Assembly (NCBI GenBank): GCA_000773965.1
Contig: JRUP01000008.1
Span: 1-64,000 of the forward strand
Reading direction: 5' to 3'
DNA length: 64,000 nucleotides
From: Enterobacter cancerogenus
GTDB taxonomy: Bacteria; Pseudomonadota; Gammaproteobacteria; Enterobacterales; Enterobacteriaceae
Below, piece after piece: positions 1-7,910 of the stretch. How positions within the stretch are numbered: position 1 is the first letter of the stretch; each line of letters starts with the position of its first letter. The translations under genes were made by a program, and so were the position numbers. Under the pieces are notes generated by a model. That model was not told the origin of the DNA, searched no databases, and worked only from the letters and a program-made list of their open reading frames with translations.

Positions 1-1057
1 GCTCAGGCTCAGGCTCAGGCAGGAACGATGCTGAATTTAGATAGTCTGAGTCAACATAGCTAACATCATTAGCTTCAAAATCCGATATATTTGTCTCATT
101 CGCAGTCAGTTCGTATAAGTTAGTTTGTGAAACTATCGAAATTTCATTACTCGTATTGAAAGTATCTTTAACATCATCGATAAAAGAAACATAAACCAAT
201 TTGAAATGATTTGTATGTAGCAACAGTGGTTCTTTATCATCAGGAAAACCAAAAAAGAAAACAGTTAGAAACTTATTAGCTTTTTTATAGGACTTTGTTT
301 TTTTATCAAAAAGGGACTTCCTGTACCTCTCAGCTTTCTCTCTTTGCTTTTCATACTCTTTGAAGAAAACATCTTTCTGGCTTGAGTTCCAGTTTGATGC
401 ATCAACTTTAAGCTTAAAGACTTCTTGTGTTCCTTTTTTGCGAGCAAGAAAAACAATCTCATACTCATCTGCATTAGGATCTAAAGTAAGATTAGATTGT
501 AGTGCACCAAAATATATTGCGGGCTTAAAATACTTAACATCTGGTTTGTATTTTAACTTCTGAAATGTCTCATTATAAGTCCTTTTTTCATAGGGCGGTA
601 TTGAAAGGAACTCGTTATTGTTGACTCCTGAAAGATAGTAATCAACTATTGGTTTAATACTTGAAGACGAAACAGGATGTTCTCTTACAACAACTTCTTC
701 ATCGTTTACTTTTCTGGTCCTATTATCGTTTTTTTCTCTGTGAATCCTTTCGTCATTTTCCAGACGAAGAATTGAAATGAATGGAGCTGGAGGAGAGTTA
801 TGTGTTTTTTCATCATTAGAGTTGTTTCGGTTGCGATTTTTTGCATCATGTATTCCACAACCTGACTTATGCTCGCCAGTATATTTGAAATATGATTGAT
901 TAACATTCTCGGATCTGTAACTGCAAGGTGTCGCTTTTATTCTGCACTTCAGATAGGGGCATAAAAATTCAGTTGTTCGAACATAAAAATCATCCATACC
1001 CCTAAGGTCATTACCATGCACAATATCATCAGTTGAACTATCTTTCGCTACCGTCAA
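1..1057 (-). CDS. Unknown cargo protein with zinc-ribbon-like N-terminus (partial, runs off the left edge)
   Basis: An uninterrupted minus-strand frame runs from 1057 to the window edge (352 codons, no stop), so the gene is truncated only by the window. The preferred start is TTG at 1055-1057, with an AGGA eight bases upstream and an in-frame stop just before it; an ATG 20 codons further in is the alternative. The first 70 residues hold Cys33-x4-Cys38, Cys45 and His63-x3-Cys67, spaced like a zinc ribbon of the kind seen at the start of CoiA-like and other DNA-associated proteins. The middle is charged and lysine-rich, and the visible end has a short Pro-Glu repeat written by a 6-bp tandem repeat at positions 1-20. 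I do not recognise the family. As cargo beside a recombinase operon, a defence or anti-competitor role is possible but unproven. Confidence 0.6.
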   Translation of the reverse strand, partial: MTVAKDSSTDDIVHGNDLRGMDDFYVRTTEFLCPYLKCRIKATPCSYRSENVNQSYFKYTGEHKSGCGIHDAKNRNRNNSNDEKTHNSPPAPFISILRLENDERIHREKNDNRTRKVNDEEVVVREHPVSSSSIKPIVDYYLSGVNNNEFLSIPPYEKRTYNETFQKLKYKPDVKYFKPAIYFGALQSNLTLDPNADEYEIVFLARKKGTQEVFKLKVDASNWNSSQKDVFFKEYEKQREKAERYRKSLFDKKTKSYKKANKFLTVFFFGFPDDKEPLLLHTNHFKLVYVSFIDDVKDTFNTSNEISIVSQTNLYELTANETNISDFEANDVSYVDSDYLNSASFLPEPEPE

Positions 1058-1186
1058 AACTCATGTCCTCGTTAAGTTGTCTTTAACAACATAATAACGA
1101 AATGACAACACGGTGATCAATAAAAGTTACTTAACTTTAAAGTTCAACATTACCCCTTAAAATTCAATTAATTAAATAAATTAAAC

Positions 1187-1606
1187 CTAATCTTCACTCC
1201 TTTCTCTATCAACTGACATTAAGGGTTCATTGAGTTGATGTTCTTTAATTCCATATTTGTGAGCATTATATTGCCATATCACAAATTGCTGTTTTAAAAC
1301 TCTGACTTCTTCTTTGAGCGATTCATTTTTCAACTGCAAATTTTTTATCTGCTGTGAAGCTATGCTGAGGTTTGCAGGTCTTTTGACTTCAGATGCTCCA
1401 GATTTTATGTTCTTCTTTTGAAGCTCAAAAGCCCTGACTATAGCTGTATGCTGACTCAGAGACTGTCTTGTTGGTCTCTTACCCAAAAGCTCGGTAACGG
1501 AGTCACAAAGGTTTTCCCAGGTAAACTTCCCCTGCCTTAAACTTTGCCATCCTGCGATGGAATTTATAATTATTTGTAGATCTTTATTGGTTAGGTGTTT
1601 GGCCAT
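1187..1606 (-). CDS. gmtX: GmtX-like small protein of the recombinase operon
   Basis: A 139-residue basic protein at the end of the recombinase operon; its first 23 bases overlap the end of the 610-aa recombinase gene, so translation is probably coupled. Residues 1-60 look like a compact helical, HTH-type fold. Residues about 84-108 form a heptad-like coiled coil rich in Leu, Lys and Glu. A small accessory protein encoded after two larger tyrosine recombinases is the layout of both Tn554 (TnpC) and gamma-mobile-trio elements (GmtX). I favour GmtX because the element is in a gammaproteobacterium and both upstream proteins have Cys-rich tails. Its biochemical role is unknown; a DNA-binding or architectural partner of the recombinases is inferred. 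The family call rests on context and size rather than on a recognised signature. Confidence 0.6.
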   Translation of the reverse strand: MAKHLTNKDLQIIINSIAGWQSLRQGKFTWENLCDSVTELLGKRPTRQSLSQHTAIVRAFELQKKNIKSGASEVKRPANLSIASQQIKNLQLKNESLKEEVRVLKQQFVIWQYNAHKYGIKEHQLNEPLMSVDRERSED

Positions 1607-3416
1607 TGTTGTTCTCCTTGTTAGTTATCTTGTCATCCTTCTTCATTTCTAAAATACGAGACAGGTGTGAAAAATCCTCACCATGTGTTCTTATAAGCGA
1701 ACCATCAGGTAGTTCGGGATTTTCCATCAATGCAATAATCCCCTTAACTCTTTCAAGTGTCTTGGTTTGATGCTGATACCACTTGTCAGCTCCAAGTTCC
1801 TCTTCATTGATAGCTTCTTTAGCCTTATCAACAAGGTCTTCAGTCGTATCAAGTAAGGACCTGAGCCTTTCAAGTTTCTGCTTCTCCCCTTTGACACATA
1901 CCTGCTCACTACAGTTGATACAATCAAAGTATTTGCTACAGGGAGCAAAAGTATAATCATGAACACAATATCCATACTCAGTAGTATGAACAGCACCATG
2001 CTCTAACTTATTTTTTAATTCATGAATAGTTGAAATTTCAAAGTTCTCATTCACATCACTATCGCAGGGAATTATGTTATTTTGATTAATCCCCAAAGCT
2101 TTCACTTTTTCAATCATTTCATCTTCAGTAATGTGGTTGTAAACTCTGTTCTGTGTAACGGACACTCTGCCTGACCACTTTGCTATATCCAGTTCTCCGA
2201 GGCCCCCTCTTTGGGCGAGAGTGTTAAGTAGATGCCGGGCTTGATGAGTTCTGAGAAAGAAAGGTTTATTATCCTCATCGTGATAACCATGCCTTTCGAA
2301 AAGATTCTTATGCTTACTGATTTTTGAATAGCCTAACTCTTTAGAGAAGAAAGCATTTGTTATTTTAAACAGATCATTACCTGTTCGTCGTTTCATACTG
2401 AGCTGGTTATTGAGGAGAGCACATAGAGCATTACTGAAGCGAACATCTTTCTCTTTATCAAACCAGATTGTTCCACTTGGCCCATTTTTTATTTCTTCCT
2501 CAAGCATCTTACTTCTTGCTCTCGAACTTTCAGATAATTTTAATAATCTTTTAATTGCAAGTTTGGCCGTAGGAACCATAATTTCAGGTATCCACTTAAT
2601 GTTTGCCCCAAAACCTTTCAGTGAATAGAATCTTAGGCCATAGCATTCCTTTCCTTCCCTGTTCTTCTCAACAATTTCACAATCAGCTCTAAGTGATAAT
2701 ATTTCAGATATACGACTGGGTGCGCACATCAGCAATGCAAACACTGAAGTAACAAACAGGTCTCTTTCGTGAAGGTCATAATCCTGCATTGAAAAGATTT
2801 CACCAATTGCTCGTAATGCTCTTTCATTAGGCAGTTTCGCTAATCTGGTATTGTCTGCATTATCAGAAATCGACAGCCTTGATTCAGGTGGTCTGATGTA
2901 ACTACTCCACTTCATTAATCCACAATTAAGGAATTCTTTCTCATTCAGGAAAGCAACCAATCTCTCCATAAATTTACCACAACTATATGCAACTCCTTTA
3001 GTGTAGTTTTTATTAATGTCGGACAAGCACTCATCAAGAATGACTAGGTTTAGTGATTTTATATCACCAGACCCAGTAAAAACTAATAAATTTTTTTCAA
3101 TCACCCTAAGCACAATTGGAAAAGTTAGTTTATCAAATCCTTTAAGATTAGAGCAAAAAATATAAGCCACATATGATTTGCAAAATCCAATGTAAGAGGA
3201 ATCAAGATCTTCAGCTTTAATGAACGAGTCCAACTTGACATTCTTCATCTTAAATTTAGAAAATTTAAATATTTTCTTCCAATGATTACTCTCCCAGTTA
3301 TTATCAAGTAGATTGCCACTTAGTTGTTCTTTGCAATTTAGAATAAATTCGTTAAGATTTTTACCTGCTAAGACCTCTGTTTTATTCTTAAAGTTAATTA
3401 TATCATTTTCATTCAT
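1584..3416 (-). CDS. gmtZ: Tyrosine recombinase, GmtZ-like, with C-terminal Cys cluster
   Basis: A 610-residue site-specific recombinase. The catalytic region shows Arg235 (CAPSRISE), His391-x2-Arg394-His395 (HQARH) and Tyr426 in an RVYNH context. The usual LGH motif nine residues before the tyrosine reads SGR, so that histidine position is an arginine. After the catalytic domain comes a probable zinc cluster: Cys484, His486, Cys493, Cys499, Cys502 and Cys507. The last 90 residues are charged and helical. The long N-terminus (about 230 residues) has no feature I can name. The start overlaps the preceding recombinase gene by 8 bases. It would act with its operon partners on the ends of the element. 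Tn554 TnpB has a similar size and tail, so a distant Tn554-type label is the main alternative. Confidence 0.65.
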   Translation of the reverse strand: MNENDIINFKNKTEVLAGKNLNEFILNCKEQLSGNLLDNNWESNHWKKIFKFSKFKMKNVKLDSFIKAEDLDSSYIGFCKSYVAYIFCSNLKGFDKLTFPIVLRVIEKNLLVFTGSGDIKSLNLVILDECLSDINKNYTKGVAYSCGKFMERLVAFLNEKEFLNCGLMKWSSYIRPPESRLSISDNADNTRLAKLPNERALRAIGEIFSMQDYDLHERDLFVTSVFALLMCAPSRISEILSLRADCEIVEKNREGKECYGLRFYSLKGFGANIKWIPEIMVPTAKLAIKRLLKLSESSRARSKMLEEEIKNGPSGTIWFDKEKDVRFSNALCALLNNQLSMKRRTGNDLFKITNAFFSKELGYSKISKHKNLFERHGYHDEDNKPFFLRTHQARHLLNTLAQRGGLGELDIAKWSGRVSVTQNRVYNHITEDEMIEKVKALGINQNNIIPCDSDVNENFEISTIHELKNKLEHGAVHTTEYGYCVHDYTFAPCSKYFDCINCSEQVCVKGEKQKLERLRSLLDTTEDLVDKAKEAINEEELGADKWYQHQTKTLERVKGIIALMENPELPDGSLIRTHGEDFSHLSRILEMKKDDKITNKENNNGQTPNQ

Positions 3417-4941
3417 ATCTATTGCTCCTTTGTAATTTTAAAGTCTCACATTTTTTCACTACTTCTTCTACAGCCATTATTGTTCTGTCTAATGTTTTAC
3501 TCATAGTTTCATCATTAGTATCAGTCATAATTCTTTCTCTTTGTTTTAATAAATGGTCTCGTAATTCTATATGTGGTGCATCAATAAATGGGCGAAAGTG
3601 ATGGCAGGTATAACAAGGGACAGGAACATTAGCCCGACATGATTTACAACCACCACATGCTCCAGTGACCTCCCCAGATAAATCCCTAACTGGTAATTCA
3701 TTTTTCTTTATTGAGTCATCACCCTGAATTTTACCTTGGAAAAAACCAGCATATTTTTTCATATGATTTCCCACTGCATCGTCAATTCTTGCAACATGAT
3801 CAGCATTAAATTCAACGTATACCCCCGTATATTGAGTTGTAGAGTGATCTAATAGTTCTGCAATAACTAATTCGCTGGCACCTTCTCTCGCAGCTCTTGT
3901 GCCAACCGTATAACGAAATCGTCGAGGGTTTACATTTAATCTTTCATAAGTTCTTTCCGAAATAACATTTTCTGTTTTAGCAATAAAATCAAGTGTCTTA
4001 TTTATCTTTACAGAGTATTCGTGAGCTTTATCCGATACAAATATCTCTCTCAATTCATTATTTATTTTAAAGCTTTCAAACTTTTGCATTGATATAAATA
4101 GCGGTGTATTTTCAATCTCTTTATTAGTTAGCTCTCTTTTAAGTATGCTACGAGTTTGCTCGATGCTCAAATCGCACTGCTTACGGAGTAAATCGTATAA
4201 TTCTTTTGTCACTTGAAAATTTCTGCAAGCTTCCCTGAATCCCAAGCCTTGCTTTATCCTTGGGATGCTAATGACATAAGAATAGCTATTCTCATTTACT
4301 TTTAGCCTTCTTATATCAGATACCTTCATCTGTGAAATCTGTAGTGGCCTTCTTCCGGTTGCGCTTGTCAGCAAAGCCATCGCTAATTGAGTAATATCTA
4401 TGTTTCCTTTTTCATATGCTCTATAGCAAGCTTCAAGAAAAGATTGTAATTCTATATCAGTAAGTGGGCCTTTAACTTTATCTCTTCTTCTTACAACTTC
4501 TCCTTTTTTGTTGTCAGTGATTATCAATTTACACAAGAAATCATATGCATCTTCATCTATTCCATAGTAGCCCAATTCATACCATTTTTTTATGAGTATC
4601 CTTACCGATGACATAATATTATTGTTCTTGCCATCAGATCCTCTAAACCTCACAAGGGAAAACTCATCAACTCGCTTTGGCTCTACACTTACAATAAACC
4701 TCCTGAAATTATTATTTATTACTTTAACTGAAGCAGGGCTTAATTCACAAGCCAGATATTTAAGCACCTTTAAATATCCTTCCATTAATTCTTTATCAAT
4801 TACATCCTTAACCATTTTGATATTTACTGTCACATTTCGGCTTAGTCTCCATGCCTCATCATTTAGGAAAAAGTAATAACCTTTCGTTTTAGCTTCATAA
4901 GCGCTCTCATTATCTTCACCATTAACATATACTTTTAACAT
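3409..4941 (-). CDS. gmtY: Tyrosine recombinase, GmtY-like, with C-terminal zinc-type motif
   Basis: A 510-residue recombinase, second in the operon; its start shares one base with the stop of the upstream gene. Catalytic landmarks are Arg197 (TGRRP), Arg343, His366 (LLDHS) and Tyr375 nine residues later. The box normally reading HxLRHT is RRFRYT, so the usual general-acid/base histidine is Arg340 and the next His is Tyr344. The C-terminus carries Cys429-x2-Cys432-x2-Cys435-x7-Cys443-x2-Cys446 followed by His-His, very likely a bound zinc. Size, tail and place before a 600-aa recombinase and a small protein fit the gamma-mobile-trio recombinase GmtY. The exact symbol is less certain than the family (tyrosine recombinase), which is clear. 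Confidence 0.65.
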   Translation of the reverse strand: MLKVYVNGEDNESAYEAKTKGYYFFLNDEAWRLSRNVTVNIKMVKDVIDKELMEGYLKVLKYLACELSPASVKVINNNFRRFIVSVEPKRVDEFSLVRFRGSDGKNNNIMSSVRILIKKWYELGYYGIDEDAYDFLCKLIITDNKKGEVVRRRDKVKGPLTDIELQSFLEACYRAYEKGNIDITQLAMALLTSATGRRPLQISQMKVSDIRRLKVNENSYSYVISIPRIKQGLGFREACRNFQVTKELYDLLRKQCDLSIEQTRSILKRELTNKEIENTPLFISMQKFESFKINNELREIFVSDKAHEYSVKINKTLDFIAKTENVISERTYERLNVNPRRFRYTVGTRAAREGASELVIAELLDHSTTQYTGVYVEFNADHVARIDDAVGNHMKKYAGFFQGKIQGDDSIKKNELPVRDLSGEVTGACGGCKSCRANVPVPCYTCHHFRPFIDAPHIELRDHLLKQRERIMTDTNDETMSKTLDRTIMAVEEVVKKCETLKLQRSNRYE

Positions 4942-6143
4942 TAAACACCTCCTCTATTAATCATATCTTTCTGCATGTTCAGAGCTAACTCTGCGGCCTT
5001 GTTTTCGATGAATCTTCTGTTATAAGTAGAAGCAGTCCCCGAACTCTCTTTCCAGCCCATGAGTAAAGACCTCATTTGTTCTTGCTCATATTGATTAGGT
5101 GGACTCTCCATACGGTCCATCTTTGAAGAAAATTCATAATTCCAGGTGTGTCTTAATTTATGCCCTGTCATTCTGGAAAGGTCGGGGCAAGATATCCTTA
5201 AGGCATTAATGATTTTATGATATGCCTGAATAGATAATGGTTCTCCAAACGTATTTCCCTTTTTATGACAAATAAAAAGATAACCATTATCTTTTTTCAT
5301 TCTGTGCTTTCTTCTTTCTACTTTAATATAATTGGAAATTTCCTGACTTAAGTCATCAGATATTGACAACTTCCTACTTAGGGTTTTAACAAGTGGTTGT
5401 TTAATCCTTGGGTCATGAGGATCATCAGCTCTCCTGTTGATAAAAATTGTCTGAGAACCTATATCAATATCTGCGATTTTGATGTTTAGTAACTCTCCTG
5501 CCCTTAATCCCAATTTATAAAGAATCAGTATCATTAGTCTGTTTCGCCTTTGAACATCAGAATTAAATGGATTCATTTCTGAACCTATTTTCAAAATCTC
5601 AAACAAAATATTAATTTGATTTTGATTGAGGTTTCTATCTTTTGCTGGATCTTGGTTCCTGAATCTGATCTTAGGTCTGTGACTTTTCAATTTCGCAATG
5701 AATTTTTCAATAAGTTTGTGATCTCTTTTATAACTCACTGTGAAAAAGTCACATAACCATTCAAGATATTTAATAATTGCTGTTAATCTGAAGTACTGAG
5801 TATTACTATTAACCCTGCACCCGCTATCTAGATTTGCAACCTTCTCTTTTTTCATTCTCTTAGTTATAAATTCTTTTAGTCCATCAATCTCTTGAAGATG
5901 AAGAAACTCTGCTGTTCTGATCCTTGCTTCTATGTCTATGTTCTTGAGATTCAGAAATCTATAAAAAAGAGCTATACTCGCTGAATGTAGCTCAATAGTT
6001 GAAATTGATTCGTTCTTCTTTCTTAACTCAGTTGATATATACAAACACGGATAATAAAGCGGCACTTTTGAAACTTTATCAGTAATCAAACAACATCTCT
6101 CTCCAGTATCCATTTTTATTGTATTAGTTACTATTCTATCCAT
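4941..6143 (-). CDS. Tyrosine-type site-specific recombinase, first gene of the operon
   Basis: A 400-residue integrase with the most canonical active site of the operon: Arg214 (LGLRAGE), His328-x2-Arg331-His332 (HKLRH), Trp364 in place of the second histidine, and Tyr374 (STYNRRF). The N-terminal 150 residues would form the core-binding domain. It starts the four-gene operon and is preceded by about 600 AT-rich bases with dyads and repeats that may be its promoter and the binding sites of the recombinases. A first recombinase of about 360-400 aa also opens the Tn554 operon. Together with the next three genes this gives three tyrosine recombinases plus one small protein in one transcript. 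Confidence 0.8.
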   Translation of the reverse strand: MDRIVTNTIKMDTGERCCLITDKVSKVPLYYPCLYISTELRKKNESISTIELHSASIALFYRFLNLKNIDIEARIRTAEFLHLQEIDGLKEFITKRMKKEKVANLDSGCRVNSNTQYFRLTAIIKYLEWLCDFFTVSYKRDHKLIEKFIAKLKSHRPKIRFRNQDPAKDRNLNQNQINILFEILKIGSEMNPFNSDVQRRNRLMILILYKLGLRAGELLNIKIADIDIGSQTIFINRRADDPHDPRIKQPLVKTLSRKLSISDDLSQEISNYIKVERRKHRMKKDNGYLFICHKKGNTFGEPLSIQAYHKIINALRISCPDLSRMTGHKLRHTWNYEFSSKMDRMESPPNQYEQEQMRSLLMGWKESSGTASTYNRRFIENKAAELALNMQKDMINRGGV

Positions 6144-6769
6144 ACGTCTCCTTATTTTATTTACATTATTTTAGTTCCATTCTTAATTAAAAATATTGCA
6201 AAATAGGTATATGTATAACCTACATAGGAAATGACCTATAAGTATCTTGCAAATAAACTATTGTCTTTTACTTAAAAAAATCAGTAATATCAAGTGGATC
6301 TAAGTTTTTTATTGCATTTATGTATAAGGTAGATAGAAGGATTTTTCTATTTACCTGATACTAACTATTCACTACTTTATCCCTTGGTATCTCTCACTTT
6401 TAAATAATTCCAGTAAAGTATTTTGCAACATCTACTTGAATAAATCATTTATATCTTGCATTTTTAAATTAATTTTAATTCATTTATTCCTTAGAATGAT
6501 TATTTAATTAGCACACCAAAAACACTTAGTCAAATTTAATATGCCATTCTATTTGTCCACTACCGAATTAAGAATCTTTAAAAGATTTTTAAAGTTGATA
6601 TTTTACTAACATTGATAATCATGGATGAGGATGGTAGTTATAATAATAAGAACCAATTTTAATAAGGGTGTATTAATAGAAGGGGTTTAGCTTAGCACTA
6701 AAAATAATTTCATTTAAAACAAAAGTAAAGAAAGGCCAACCCAATAAAATGGATTGGCTAAAATATTTT
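6144..6769. other. AT-rich non-coding region, candidate right end of the gmt element
   Basis: About 625 bases with no credible gene and extreme AT content. Close to the recombinase operon (6203-6241) lie several short dyads, such as TAGG-aaatga-CCTA and an imperfect palindrome around AGGTATATG. A motif of the form TAT(C/T)TTGCA recurs at 6244-6251, 6419-6427 and 6452-6460, with related TTGCAAAA at 6196 and ATTGCATT at 6311. These could be recombinase-binding sites or an operator. If the operon belongs to a gamma-mobile-trio element with cargo to its left, the right terminus should lie in this region. No clear boundary repeat was found by eye. Confidence 0.5.
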
Positions 6770-7180
6770 CTAGATCATAAAATCATCAAGATTTTTACCA
6801 GTGTCGAGAGCACTTTTTATAGCTTTAGGTGTACGCCCCTGCCCTGTCCAGCTTTTCTCATTGCCATTTTCGTCGGTATATTTATATTTTGCAGGTCGAG
6901 GATTGCGGCTTGATTTTTGTTTTTTTGAAGCTGAGCTTGAACCATAATGACCAAGTAATTCCTGTGGATCGATTCCATCTGCAAGGAGTTGCTCTCGGAT
7001 AGCGTCAAGTTTTACTTTTCTCTCTTCTTTTTCTTTCATGCCTGACTCTTCTTCGTGACGTTTTTCTTCAACGATTGATGTCAGTTTTTCAAGAATTTCT
7101 TCGAGAATTTCCAGTGAGGTTTCACGTGATCGTGCTCTTAAAGTCCGAATATTACTAAATGCTTTAAATTCTTCGCTCAT
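6770..7180 (-). CDS. H-NS-family nucleoid protein encoded on the island
   Basis: A 136-residue H-NS/StpA-type protein. Residues 1-60 form the charged helical oligomerisation domain, followed by a Ser/Lys/Pro linker (about 80-98). The C-terminal DNA-binding domain has the diagnostic W111-T-G-Q-G-R116-T-P core, whose QGR loop reads the minor groove of AT-rich DNA. It would bind and silence AT-rich DNA such as this island, and can form mixed oligomers with chromosomal H-NS. It is transcribed alone, leftward, between the integrase module and the gmt-like operon. Mobile elements often carry H-NS paralogues to hide their own expression from the host; that role is inferred here. The main chromosomal hns gene is not at this locus in enterobacteria, so this is probably an additional copy. 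Confidence 0.9.
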   Translation of the reverse strand: MSEEFKAFSNIRTLRARSRETSLEILEEILEKLTSIVEEKRHEEESGMKEKEERKVKLDAIREQLLADGIDPQELLGHYGSSSASKKQKSSRNPRPAKYKYTDENGNEKSWTGQGRTPKAIKSALDTGKNLDDFMI

Positions 7181-7319
7181 TACAAACCTTCCAATTTTAA
7201 AATTTATGAAATGCTACAAATATTTTACTCATTGATTTTAGTCGAAGAATTCTGAGTGTCACCTATAAGAGCCAAAATTATGCAAGAAAAGCCTAATCTT
7301 TAAGATTCCTTCGTCGTTT

Positions 7320-7910
7320 CTAAGAATTTCTCAGAAATTTATTTATTTCGTGCTTTTCTTGCATCGTAATAGAATTCAATATCATTCGCTTTAAGACTTC
7401 AACAAGTGTTGAATGCCAGATTTCTCTCTCATCAGCCCATGCCCAATCTTTGAGTAGTGCATCTTCAATTGAAAGCCATATCAAAACATAATCACTATCT
7501 TTCAGGTAACCTTTAAAATAGTCATCTGTAATCCTGAGAGCATGACCGACAATCGCCCTCCCGTTACTTATGGTCCAAAATGGTTGCGGACAAGTAAAAT
7601 CTGATAGGGATGTGAATGCCAATCCCCTAACCTGAGCGGCCTGCATGGTGCCACTAACTCTATGATTGTTTCGCCAAGCTCTAAGATCGCCAAGAAGATA
7701 GTTTACTCGCTGATTTCGGGCTTTGCTTTCAGAAGACTGATACTGCACATAGGGTGGGCCATCCCCATTCTGGCGATAACGAGCAAGGGTTTTAACACTT
7801 ACCCCTAAATACAATGCCGCTAAATCTACCCCAATGGTGGCATCATCCGGCATGTCACCGAACAAACTCCAGACCTCTGACATCTCTCTCAAGGTTTCAA
7901 TAGCACTCAT
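7320..7910 (-). CDS. HTH protein cotranscribed with the integrase (AlpA/excisionase-like N-terminus)
   Basis: A 196-residue protein whose start codon overlaps the stop of the upstream integrase gene (ATGA), so the two are made together. Residues about 24-75 fit a MerR/AlpA-type HTH: a recognition helix around SVKTLARYRQNG, a GPPYV wing and a following LRAWR helix. The rest (80-196) is a domain I do not recognise, with several Trp residues and no catalytic motif. AlpA-like proteins beside integrases act as excision factors or as activators of the integrase, so a directionality factor is the likely role. It is longer than typical excisionases (60-90 aa), so the C-terminal part may have another function. 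Confidence 0.65.
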   Translation of the reverse strand: MSAIETLREMSEVWSLFGDMPDDATIGVDLAALYLGVSVKTLARYRQNGDGPPYVQYQSSESKARNQRVNYLLGDLRAWRNNHRVSGTMQAAQVRGLAFTSLSDFTCPQPFWTISNGRAIVGHALRITDDYFKGYLKDSDYVLIWLSIEDALLKDWAWADEREIWHSTLVEVLKRMILNSITMQEKHEINKFLRNS

